From Thermoflexus hugenholtzii (GTDB lineage: Bacteria > Chloroflexota > Anaerolineae > Thermoflexales > Thermoflexaceae): DNA of 64,000 bases. The notes beneath the pieces are model-generated. The model saw nothing but the letters and a program-made list of their open reading frames with translations, did not search any database and was not told the origin of the DNA. Of the stretch, positions 33,580 to 40,137 are shown one piece after another (position 1 is the stretch's first letter; each line of letters opens with the position of its first letter). The stretch covers positions 1,116,001 to 1,180,000 of the forward strand of contig NZ_CP076326.1 of the NCBI RefSeq assembly GCF_018771565.1, given 5' to 3'. The translations under genes were made by a program, and so were the position numbers.

Positions 33580-33673
33580 CGGGAGCGGATGGGAATCGAA
33601 CCCACCCCGGGCCGCGCCGCGGCCCGACACCGGTTTTGAAGACCGGGGGCCTCACCAGAGGCCAACCGCCCCC
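33580..33673 (-). tRNA. selC: tRNA-Sec, anticodon TCA
   Basis: The 94-nt gene folds as a bacterial selenocysteine tRNA. It has an 8-bp acceptor stem (GGGGGCGG with CCGCTCCC, one G-U pair), a 6-bp D stem (GGCCTC/GAGGCC) with a 4-base loop, an anticodon loop CTTCAAA with TCA at 33637-33639, a long variable arm (GGGCCGC/GCGGCCC), a 5-bp T stem with TTCGATT loop, and discriminator G. CCA is not encoded. The 8+5 acceptor/T-arm and the extended D stem are diagnostic and distinguish it from a suppressor tRNA. No selA, selB or selD gene is in the window. Confidence 0.95.
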
Positions 33674-33722
33674 AGAGAGGGATTATAGCGATTTTACGCT
33701 TCCACAGAGAGAGGCAAAACAA

Positions 33723-33751
33723 GATCGGGGCAGGGTTCTCCTGCCCCGATC
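33723..33751 (-). terminator. Rho-independent terminator of the BMP-family gene
   Basis: A 12-bp perfect stem (GATCGGGGCAGG and its complement) encloses a 5-base loop. On the minus strand it is followed by TTGTTTTG. It lies 39 bp past the stop codon of the binding-protein gene. Confidence 0.8.
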
Positions 33752-33789
33752 CGGTGCCCTGGGCCGGAATGGCGATGGACGGCGACGGC

Positions 33790-34884
33790 TTATTGCGGCT
33801 TGGCCGGCGGCACGTTGGTCTTGATCGTGCCGTCCTTCAGCCCCTTCTCGATCTCCGCCAGCTTCTGGCGGACCTCCTGGGGGACCTGGCTCTCCAGGTC
33901 GTGGAAGGGCGCCAGGCGCACCGGGCCGATCACGTTGCCGCCCTGCCACTTCCCTTCATAAGCGGCCTTGATCAGGTTGAAGGTCCCCTCGGTGAGGTCC
34001 TTCATCGCGCTGGTGAGGAGGACGCTGCGGGCCTCCGGCACCGTGTAATACTGATCGACGTCCACGCCGATGGCCAGGCACTTCTTGGTCTCCGCGCAGG
34101 CAATGAGGGCCCCGTTGCCCGTCTTGCCGCCCGCCCCGAAGATCACATCCACGCCCTTGTCCACCAGGGAGAGGGCGGTGGACTTGCCCCACTCGGGATC
34201 CGTGAAGGTCTTATCCAGCCCCACGTCGTTGTGGTAGACCACCAGGACCTCGATGTCGGGGCGGACGTATTTGGCGCCGGCGCGGTAGCCCTCGCCGAAG
34301 CGCCACACCGGCGGGACGGCATCGGTGCCCAGGACGGCGCCGATCTTGCCGGTCTTGCTCATCAGGGCGGCCAGGGCGCCGGCCATGAAGCCCGCCTTGT
34401 CCTCCTCGAAGATCAGCCCGGCGACGTTGGGGATGGTGCTCTCCTGGAACTGATCGACGCCGATGAATTTGACGTTGGGATACTTCTGGGCCGCCTCGCG
34501 GGTGGCCTCCCCGAGGGCGAAGCCCACGGTGACGATGACGTCATAGCCGGCGTCCGCGAACTGGGCGATGTTCTTCATGTAATCGTTGGGGTCCTGGGTC
34601 TCGATGTATTTGGCCTCCACGCCCAGCTCCTTGACCGCCTTCTGCACGCCCTCCCAGGTGCCCTGGTTGAAGGACTTGTCATCGATCTTGCCCACATCGG
34701 TCACCAAGCCCACCCGGAAGGGCTTCTTCGTCGGCGTCGCAGCGGGAGCAGATGTGGCCGCGGGTTGAGCGGCTGTGGGCGCGGGAGGCTGGGTGGGGGC
34801 AGGCGTCGCCGGCTGAGCACACGCCGTTAGAAGCAGGGTGAAAACCAGCGTGGCCAGAGCCCAGATTCGGATCCGTTTCGACAT
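33790..34884 (-). CDS. BMP-family ABC transporter substrate-binding lipoprotein
   Basis: This 364-aa protein has a lipoprotein signal with lipobox LTAC at Cys22, an Ala-Pro-Thr linker to about residue 53, then the BMP/PnrA domain: FRVGLVTDVGKIDDKSFNQG, YDVIVTVGFALGEATREAAQ, KFIGVDQFQ, GFMAGALAALMSKTGKIGAV and IGVDVDQYYTVPE. Family members bind nucleosides (PnrA, BmpA) for an ABC importer. The start at 34884 has GGAGG four bases away from ACG ATG; the open frame continues upstream without similarity. The permease and ATPase genes that normally follow are absent here, so it either partners with a transporter elsewhere or has a sensory role. Confidence 0.93.
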   Translation of the reverse strand: MSKRIRIWALATLVFTLLLTACAQPATPAPTQPPAPTAAQPAATSAPAATPTKKPFRVGLVTDVGKIDDKSFNQGTWEGVQKAVKELGVEAKYIETQDPNDYMKNIAQFADAGYDVIVTVGFALGEATREAAQKYPNVKFIGVDQFQESTIPNVAGLIFEEDKAGFMAGALAALMSKTGKIGAVLGTDAVPPVWRFGEGYRAGAKYVRPDIEVLVVYHNDVGLDKTFTDPEWGKSTALSLVDKGVDVIFGAGGKTGNGALIACAETKKCLAIGVDVDQYYTVPEARSVLLTSAMKDLTEGTFNLIKAAYEGKWQGGNVIGPVRLAPFHDLESQVPQEVRQKLAEIEKGLKDGTIKTNVPPAKPQ

Positions 34885-35177
34885 CGTGACCTCCTCTCCT
34901 CCGTGACTTTCTGGACGGCCGGCCAGGGCACACCCCGGATTATAACGGGCCTCTCCCGGTCCGACAAGGCCCCGCTCCGCATCCCATGACCTTGGCCTTT
35001 CGGCCTGGGGAATGGCCTCCGGCCCGAAAGGCGGATCCGGGATCCACCGGGCATGAGCGAGCCGCCGGACGCCGCCCGACAGCGAAGCCGTCTCTCCATC
35101 CCCTCTCCGAACGCTTTGTCCCTTTTCGATCACCTATATGATCCCAAAGCCCCCAAGCTTGTGATTTTCCGCACCAA

Positions 35178-35199
35178 AGGTTGTGACAGGAGACACAAC
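35178..35199 (+). promoter_or_regulatory. inverted repeat upstream of arsR, operator candidate 1
   Basis: GGTTGTG and CACAACC form a perfect 7-bp inverted repeat with an 8-bp spacer. The size and spacing suit a dimeric winged-helix or CRP/FNR-type regulator. It lies 57 to 78 bp upstream of the arsR start codon. Confidence 0.55.
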
Positions 35200-35211
35200 C
35201 CCGGAGCGGGG

Positions 35212-35243
35212 TCTCCGGTTATCCTGTTAACCGGATAACCGGA
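35212..35243 (+). promoter_or_regulatory. 12+12-bp inverted repeat at the arsR start, operator candidate 2
   Basis: CTCCGGTTATCC and its exact complement flank an 8-bp spacer (TGTTAACC). The right arm runs into the arsR Shine-Dalgarno region (GGAGAGGAG, start codon at 35256). The element could be the autoregulatory operator of the ArsR protein, or an RNA hairpin that limits translation of the cluster. Confidence 0.65.
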
Positions 35244-35255
35244 GAGGAGTGGGGG

Positions 35256-35582
35256 ATGCAGCGGCCGACCCGGCAGGAGATTTATCAGCTTCACGCGGAG
35301 ATCTGCGCGGGCCTGGCGGATCCCACCCGGATCCTGATCCTTTACGAGCTGGCGGAAGGCCCGCAAACGGGCACGGCCTTAGCCCGGACCCTGGGGCTTC
35401 CCCAGTCCACGATCGCCCGCCATCTCCGGGTCCTGGCCTCGAAAGGGCTGGTGATCGCCACCCGCCGGGGCGGCGTCGTGGAATACGCCCTGGCGGATCA
35501 CCGGGTGATCCAGGCCCTGGACCTGATGCGGGCGGTCATGCTGGATCGCATCCATCTCTACCAGCACATCGCTCAGTCCTGA
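35256..35582 (+). CDS. ArsR/SmtB-family transcriptional regulator
   Basis: This 108-aa winged-helix protein contains LADPTRILILYELAEGPQTG, the recognition helix LPQSTIARHLRVLASKGLVI and the wing TRRGGVVEYALAD. This is the ArsR fold at normal length. Only one Cys (EICAGLAD) is present, so the paired-Cys sulfide/persulfide switch of SqrR/BigR regulators cannot be formed within one subunit as seen there. The neighbouring sulfur-transfer genes nevertheless suggest that it senses a sulfur species or redox state. It is the first gene of the cluster and its start lies beside a long inverted repeat. Confidence 0.88.
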   Translation: MQRPTRQEIYQLHAEICAGLADPTRILILYELAEGPQTGTALARTLGLPQSTIARHLRVLASKGLVIATRRGGVVEYALADHRVIQALDLMRAVMLDRIHLYQHIAQS

Positions 35583-35594
35583 AAGGAGGCCCCG

Positions 35595-36113
35595 ATGGCT
35601 CTGGAGCAGATTGCGGAAGTTCCGGCCGCGGAGGCGGAGCGCGCTGTCCAGAACCGCCTCTCGATGGTGGTTTTCAGCGGCGATATGGATCGCCTGATGG
35701 CGGCCTTCATCATCGCCACCGGCGCTGCGGCCTCCGGCATGGACGTGACGATGTTCTTCACCTTCTGGGGGCTGCAGGCCATCAAGAAGCCCAGCCCCAC
35801 CGGGCGCAGCCTCTTCGGGCGCATGCTCGGCGTCTTCCTCCGGGACATCCAGGGGGTCGGCCCCAGCAAGATGAACTTCGGCGGCCTGGGCCGCTGGATG
35901 TTCAAGAAGATGATGAAGGCCCACAACGTGACCCCGCTGCCCGAGCTGCGCCGCCTCGCGGCGGAGCTGGGCGTCCGCATGCTGGCCTGCCAGATGAGCA
36001 TGGAGGTCATGGAGATCCGACGCGAGGATCTCATCGATGAGGTCCAGGACGTGGTGGGCGTGGCCACCTTCCTGGAGGAAGCGTCCCGCTCGAAGATCAC
36101 CCTGTTCATTTGA
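35595..36113 (+). CDS. DsrE/DsrF-like (DsrE2-type) sulfurtransferase-family protein
   Basis: This 172-aa protein has the DsrE fold pattern: LSMVVFSGDMDRLMAAFIIA, ASGMDVTMFFTFWGLQAIKK and a late Cys in VRMLACQMSMEVMEIRREDL, the position where DsrE2-type proteins carry persulfide. A middle segment rich in Gly, Phe and Lys (GRMLGVFLRDIQGV, NFGGLGRWMFKKMMKAHNV) is typical of DsrE2 and may contact the membrane. Such proteins pass sulfane sulfur to TusA. It lies 12 bp after arsR and 24 bp before tusA, so transfer between DsrE and TusA is likely. Confidence 0.88.
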   Translation: MALEQIAEVPAAEAERAVQNRLSMVVFSGDMDRLMAAFIIATGAAASGMDVTMFFTFWGLQAIKKPSPTGRSLFGRMLGVFLRDIQGVGPSKMNFGGLGRWMFKKMMKAHNVTPLPELRRLAAELGVRMLACQMSMEVMEIRREDLIDEVQDVVGVATFLEEASRSKITLFI

Positions 36114-36137
36114 TCCGATCTGCCGAGGAGGTGCCCG

Positions 36138-36374
36138 ATGGAGCTCAAGCCGGATCTCACCCTGGATCTCAAAGGGCTGCTGTGCCCCATGCCGGTGGTC
36201 AAGATCAACCAGGCGATCAAGAACGTCCCCGTCGGCGGCCTCATCGAGGCCTACGCCACCGACCCGGGGGTCATGGCCGACATCCCGGCGTGGTGCCGGA
36301 GCACCGGCAACGAGCTGGTCACGATTGAGAAGCAGGACAAGGTGATCCGCTTCGTGGTGCGGAGGCTGAAATGA
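36138..36374 (+). CDS. tusA: TusA-family sulfur carrier protein
   Basis: This 78-aa protein has the TusA/SirA signature TLDLKGLLCPMPVVKINQAI, where the Cys before PMP carries persulfide, and the family C-terminus ELVTIEKQDKVIRFVVRRL. It is a small cytoplasmic carrier that receives sulfur from a DsrE- or rhodanese-type donor. GGAGG lies upstream. The stop overlaps the start of the cytochrome-like membrane gene by 4 bp, linking soluble sulfur transfer to a membrane complex. Confidence 0.95.
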   Translation: MELKPDLTLDLKGLLCPMPVVKINQAIKNVPVGGLIEAYATDPGVMADIPAWCRSTGNELVTIEKQDKVIRFVVRRLK

Positions 36375-36988
36375 GCACGACGGCGCTGTGGGGCGGGATC
36401 GTCCTCATCGCCCTGGCCCTGTGCGGGGTGGGCCTGGGATGGCGACTCCGGCGGCTGCTGGCCCATCCCTCCCGTCCGGATCGGGCGCCCCCGCGCGGCG
36501 CCGCGTGGCGGGGCATCCTCTACGCGTTCACCTGGGGCATGATGCCGTGGGCGAAGGAGAGCACCCGCCGCCATTTCCTCCCCTATGTGCGGGGGGTGCT
36601 CTTCCACATCGGCATCTTCGCCACCTTCGCCTCCCTGATCGTCAGCCCATGGCGTCATGCCCTCCCTCCAACGCTGGCCCAGGTCGGCCTGGGGCTCACC
36701 CTGATGGGCGCCCTGGGAGGGTTGATCGGCGTCCTGATGCGGATCCTCGATGAACGGCTCCGGGCCCTGAGCCATCCCGATGACTATGCGGCGGTGGTTC
36801 TGGTGACTGCGTGGCAGGCCGCCGGGACGGCCTTCTGGGCGGATCCGGGGGCGCTCCCCTTCTTCTACGGGCTCTCCGCCCTGACCCTGGTCGCCATCCC
36901 GCTCACCAAGATCCGGCACTGCCTGTATTTCTTCTTCTCGCGCTTCTTCTTCGGACGGTTCTACGGCCGACGGGCCGTGCTGGGTTAG
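36371..36988 (+). CDS. NarI/DsrM-like cytochrome b membrane subunit
   Basis: This 205-aa protein has about five membrane helices: LWGGIVLIALALCGVGLGW, YVRGVLFHIGIFATFASLIV, AQVGLGLTLMGALGGLIGVL, AAVVLVTAWQAAGTAFW and LPFFYGLSALTLVAIPL. It ends in KIRHCLYFFFSRFFFGRFYG, very like the KIRHxxYFxFSR ending of NarI-type haem b subunits. His residues in RRHFLPYVRGVLFHIG and KIRHC could bind haem. It would exchange electrons between the quinone pool and the Fe-S protein encoded next, as DsrM does with DsrK. Confidence 0.78.
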   Translation: MSTTALWGGIVLIALALCGVGLGWRLRRLLAHPSRPDRAPPRGAAWRGILYAFTWGMMPWAKESTRRHFLPYVRGVLFHIGIFATFASLIVSPWRHALPPTLAQVGLGLTLMGALGGLIGVLMRILDERLRALSHPDDYAAVVLVTAWQAAGTAFWADPGALPFFYGLSALTLVAIPLTKIRHCLYFFFSRFFFGRFYGRRAVLG

Positions 36989-37043
36989 GAGGCCGGAAGA
37001 TCCGGTGGGGAACCATCTCCTTCCCGCTGACAGGAGGAACCTG

Positions 37044-38363
37044 ATGAGCGAGCTCGTGCAGCAGGCGTTAGCCGCCTTCGAGAAATCCCTGGACCGGCGG
37101 TTGCTGGCGGCCCTCGAGGTCTGCGCGCGGTGCGGGATCTGCGCGGAATCCTGTCACGTGTTCGCCGCCGAGCCGGACTTCCGCAACGCCCCCGCCGCCA
37201 AGGCGGAAGCGGTCCGCCGGTTCTACCGGCGCCACCATGATCCCATCGGGCGTCTCTTCCCCTGGTGGGTGGGGGCGAAAGATCTCACCGAGGCGGACCT
37301 GGATGAGCTGGCGGAGCTCGCCTTCGGCGCCTGCACCCTCTGCCGTCGATGCACGATGAACTGCCCGATGGGGGTGGACACGGCCCTGATCATGCGGGCC
37401 GCCCGGGCGATGCTGACCGCCGCCGGGAAGGCCCCCGAGATGCTGGTGCAGCTGGCCGACGCCGCCATCGCCCGGGAGGAGAACCTGGAGCTCTTCCGGG
37501 AATTTTACATCGACCAGATCCGGGAGCTGGAGCGGGAGCTTCAAGAGCAGACCGGGGATCCCGCCGCTCGCATCCCGGTGGAGAAGGAGGGGGCGGAGAT
37601 CCTCTACGTGGCCCTCTCCGGCGCCCACACCATCCTGCCCGCGGCCATCCTCTTCCACGCGGTGGGGGCTGACTGGACCTTGAGCATGTTCGAGGCGGCC
37701 AATTACGGCTACTTCCTGGCCGACCTGCAGCGGGCGAAGGCCATCGCCCGGCGGATCGTGGAGGAGGCCCGACGCCTGAAGGTGAAGGAGATCGTCCTGG
37801 CGGAGTGCGGGCACGCTTACACGGTCCTGCGCTGGGAAGCCCCGAACTGGTTCGAGGACTTCCCCTTCCGCGTGCGCAGCATCATCGAGGTCGCCGCGGA
37901 GTGGATCGAGCAGGGCCGCCTGCCCCTGGATCCCGCGGCGAACCCGGAGCCGGTCACCTACCACGACTCCTGTAACCTGGGCCGCAACGGGGGGCTGCTG
38001 GAGGAGCCGCGGCGGATCCTGCGGGCGGTGGTTCAGGATTTCCGGGAGATGAACCCGAACCGGGCGGAGAACTTCTGCTGCGGCGGCGGGGCGGGTCTGG
38101 TCGCCGTTCCGGAATGGTATGAGAAGCGCATGCGGGCCGGGCGCCGCAAGGTCGAGCAGATCCGGGAAACCGGGGCCCGCATCGTCGTCGCCTCGTGCGA
38201 CAACTGCCGCCTGCAGCTCGGGGATCTGAACGATTACTACCAGCTCGGCGTCCGGGTCAGCGGGCTGATGGACCTCGTGGTCAACGCCTACCTGGCCGCC
38301 CGCCGGAGCTCCCCCACACGGCCCGCCCCCATCCCCACCCCGGCTCCAGTCTCCGTTTCCTAA
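37044..38363 (+). CDS. HdrD/DsrK-like (Fe-S)-binding reductase subunit
   Basis: This 439-aa protein has two 4Fe-4S ferredoxin motifs (CARCGICAESCHVF near residue 28 and CTLCRRCTMNCPMG near residue 98). A C-terminal CCG domain follows (THE elements are HDSCNLGRN, NFCCGGGAG and ASCDNCRLQ), which in HdrB/HdrD/DsrK holds the noncubane cluster that handles disulfides or trisulfides. The first CCG half is degenerate: LAECGHAYTVLRWEAP keeps one Cys. The ATG at 37044 follows AGGAGG. With the preceding cytochrome b it forms a minimal DsrMK/HdrDE-like pair beside DsrE and TusA. It ends at a strong terminator. Confidence 0.85.
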   Translation: MSELVQQALAAFEKSLDRRLLAALEVCARCGICAESCHVFAAEPDFRNAPAAKAEAVRRFYRRHHDPIGRLFPWWVGAKDLTEADLDELAELAFGACTLCRRCTMNCPMGVDTALIMRAARAMLTAAGKAPEMLVQLADAAIAREENLELFREFYIDQIRELERELQEQTGDPAARIPVEKEGAEILYVALSGAHTILPAAILFHAVGADWTLSMFEAANYGYFLADLQRAKAIARRIVEEARRLKVKEIVLAECGHAYTVLRWEAPNWFEDFPFRVRSIIEVAAEWIEQGRLPLDPAANPEPVTYHDSCNLGRNGGLLEEPRRILRAVVQDFREMNPNRAENFCCGGGAGLVAVPEWYEKRMRAGRRKVEQIRETGARIVVASCDNCRLQLGDLNDYYQLGVRVSGLMDLVVNAYLAARRSSPTRPAPIPTPAPVSVS

Positions 38364-38370
38364 TCGGCAG

Positions 38371-38415
38371 ACATCAGCCGGGCGGAGGGATCCAGAACCT
38401 CCGCCCGGCTGATGT
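38371..38415 (+). terminator. strong hairpin terminating the arsR-dsrE-tusA cluster
   Basis: An 18-bp perfect stem (arms 38371-38388 and 38398-38415) encloses a 9-base loop and is followed by TTTCGAC on the plus strand. It starts 8 bp after the stop codon. It may also serve the convergent AT-rich gene from the other side. Confidence 0.85.
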
Positions 38416-38420
38416 TTCGA

Positions 38421-38957
38421 CTATTCACGGTGCAAACCCGTCGCAATCTTCTCGAAGAGCTCCCACCTATCTTTGTATTCACTCAAATCTTTTGGATATA
38501 TCGCACAATGAGTTGATTCGGGAGTTCGTGGCCTACGACCACCTCGCTTCTTGATTATCTCTTCTTCGTATTTCCTGTATATCAAATCCCTTAAATCCTC
38601 CCAAGTTAATACATAAAACAGATCTTCTCCATAAAATTTTCCGCGCTGAACAAGAACACAAATTAAATTAGAATACAATGAGTCTTTCGGGGATTTTAGG
38701 ATTTGACGACCCCCATTAATTTCGATATTAGCAAACTTACGGACATCAAATTGCCATGAAGAGTTACTTTTTATAGTTTTAACTTGGACATATATGAAAT
38801 TTCCGGATTGATCCGTTGCTACAATATCGATATGCGGAATATTTCCTGCAAACGGCGTAGCGCTAAATCCACGTCGACAAAGCTCAGCAGTAACCAGATA
38901 CTCGCCAAACCTCTGAATTGTATATTGATCCCACGATTTGGATTTAATTTTAAACAT
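38421..38957 (-). CDS. AT-rich gene, PD-(D/E)XK nuclease-like protein
   Basis: This 178-aa protein has a restriction-endonuclease-like core: FGEYLVTAELCRRGFSATPF (N-terminal Glu helix), IPHIDIVATDQSG (Asp) and FIYVQVKTIKS (Q-x-K), in the order and spacing of the PD-(D/E)XK superfamily. I cannot name a family. Base and codon use is much more AT-rich than all neighbours (many AAA, ATA and AAT codons), which marks it as recently acquired. The start at 38957 has GGAGG five bases upstream, and TATAAT lies at 38992-38987 on the minus strand. It lies against an IS605 relic. Confidence 0.7.
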   Translation of the reverse strand: MFKIKSKSWDQYTIQRFGEYLVTAELCRRGFSATPFAGNIPHIDIVATDQSGNFIYVQVKTIKSNSSWQFDVRKFANIEINGGRQILKSPKDSLYSNLICVLVQRGKFYGEDLFYVLTWEDLRDLIYRKYEEEIIKKRGGRRPRTPESTHCAIYPKDLSEYKDRWELFEKIATGLHRE

Positions 38958-38990
38958 ATTTGCCTCCAATTTGATGTTATTAAATCATTA

Positions 38991-39226
38991 TAAGGTTTAC
39001 GTAGTTTCCTGCGTATTCCGGTCGTGGCCCCGAGCGGAAACCCAAAGCCAAAGAACTGGCAACAGGAGTCGTCCATCGACCCCTGCCCCGGAGGCCGGAG
39101 CCTCCAAGGAGTTTCTCGCATAAAGCATGTCTTTTAGTCATCTGCTACTTATCGGCAGGCCACTTCCATAATAACGCACTTCCATAATAACGTCAGAGGA
39201 ACACCTTGTCAACTGCGTAACTCCTA
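38991..39226 (-). mobile_element. internally deleted IS200/IS605-type element
   Basis: The left end (39226-39210, TAGGAGTTACGCAGTTG on the minus strand) matches the left end of the intact element at 54697 over 17 bases. Near the right end, 26 bases (GGCCACGACCGGAATACGCA and the following GGAAAC) are identical to 55961-55986. The tail of a TnpB gene is recognisable between them, reading CTCCGGGGCAGGGGTCG against CTCGGGGCAGGGGTCG in the intact copy. The rest of tnpB is gone, leaving a non-autonomous derivative of about 236 bp. The left end begins at the stop codon of the YhfC-family gene. Confidence 0.82.
39161..39192. repeat. 16-bp tandem duplication
   Basis: CACTTCCATAATAACG occurs twice without a gap inside the IS605 relic. 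It is probably a slippage product with no function visible. Confidence 0.9.
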
Positions 39227-39988
39227 CGTTATCGACCCAGCTTTGCGCAACCGGATGAAGATTCCTCCCAGGAAGAGCCCTACCCAGAGGGCGATCAGGC
39301 CTTCGGCGACTCCTATCCCCCATCGGGACATGGCGGCGACCGCTGTTCCATTCACCAGCGTGTGGAGGAGCACGGCCGCCGCCCAGCCTGTCCGGCGCGC
39401 CCGACGGACGCCGTCCCAGATCACGAGGGAGAGCCCGACGTGCAGCAGGATGGCCATCCCGCGCTCCAGGACCCCCACCCACACCCAGCCGGGCGGCGTG
39501 GCCCAGTAAGCGGCGACGGGGGCTTCCATCCCCGGGGGGATCGGGATCAGCCCTTCGCGCATCAGGAGCATCCCCATCAGGGTCGTCCACCCCACCAGGC
39601 CGAGGGCAAAGGCTTCCGTCCCGCCATGGGCCAATCCCAACACCACCGCATCCGTCAACCCCAGGATCTGTCCGTGTCGGGCCTGACGGCGCTGGGCCCA
39701 GCGCATCCCCCACCAGCGGGCGGTCTCCTCGAACAAGCCTGCGGACAGGCTGAGGACGACCCAGTTGAACGCGAGGGGATCCCGGGGTGGCGGAAGCAGG
39801 CCCTGCCGGAAAAGAGCGGTCAGCCCGGCCAGGAGCGGCAACCGCACCGCCTGCGCCCCGAGGAAGGTCAGCGCCCCCACCCCCAGCCAGGCGACAGGCC
39901 GACCCCAGCGCCCCCTCGCCCAGAGGGCCAGGGCCGGCCCTCCGAAGGCCATCACCAGCCATCCCAGCATCCGCAGGACATCTCCCAT
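39224..39988 (-). CDS. YhfC-family intramembrane protease-like protein
   Basis: This 254-aa membrane protein has about seven helices. It carries motifs of the YhfC/CPBP-like group: AGLFEETARWWGMRW (EE-x3-R) near residue 84, GLAHGGTEAFALG, ILLHVGLSLVIWDGV and VLLHTLVNGTAVAA, the Glu and His residues that bind metal in this superfamily. The role is unknown; relatives process membrane peptides. The last codons run into the IS605 relic: the stop TAG is the first three bases of that element, so the original C-terminus may have been longer. It is divergent from the NarL-type regulator gene. Confidence 0.82.
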   Translation of the reverse strand: MGDVLRMLGWLVMAFGGPALALWARGRWGRPVAWLGVGALTFLGAQAVRLPLLAGLTALFRQGLLPPPRDPLAFNWVVLSLSAGLFEETARWWGMRWAQRRQARHGQILGLTDAVVLGLAHGGTEAFALGLVGWTTLMGMLLMREGLIPIPPGMEAPVAAYWATPPGWVWVGVLERGMAILLHVGLSLVIWDGVRRARRTGWAAAVLLHTLVNGTAVAAMSRWGIGVAEGLIALWVGLFLGGIFIRLRKAGSIT

Positions 39989-40007
39989 GATCCTCTCGCA
40001 TCCCGGT

Positions 40008-40036
40008 TTGTCAAATCTACGGTTTTACTTTAAAAA
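40008..40036 (+). promoter_or_regulatory. probable promoter of the NarL-type two-component operon
   Basis: TTGTCA (40008-40013) is followed after 17 bp by TAAAAA (40031-40036) inside an AT-rich patch, about 100 bp upstream of the regulator start. The -35 box is good and the -10 box is weak. Confidence 0.45.
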
Positions 40037-40137
40037 TATTTTGAACCCGATGAGGGCAAACTCCCCAGAAGCGGGCGATCCGCTTCGTCAACCCGGAGGG
40101 GGAGACGCCGCGGAGCCGCTGGAAAGGAGGCGCGGCG

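Larger units (their letters stand above)
34885..35255. promoter_or_regulatory. divergent control region between BMP-family and arsR genes
   Basis: This 371-bp gap separates two divergently read genes. It contains a hairpin-prone stretch around 34994-35033 (GCCTTTCGGCC against GGCCCGAAAGGC), the palindrome GATCACCTATATGATC at 35128-35143, and two further inverted repeats beside the arsR start that are listed separately. Clear -35 and -10 boxes could not be fixed. Confidence 0.5.

Noticed and set aside
33637-33639. Opal suppressor rather than tRNA-Sec
   Set aside because: The 8-bp acceptor stem, 6-bp D stem and long variable arm are specific to tRNA-Sec.
34985-35040. Riboswitch upstream of the BMP-family gene
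   Set aside because: A hairpin is visible, but no conserved core of a purine or other known riboswitch was recognised.
38819-39121. 100-codon minus-strand gene
   Set aside because: Its first part is the decayed tail of tnpB in the IS605 relic, and the rest overlaps the AT-rich gene in another frame.
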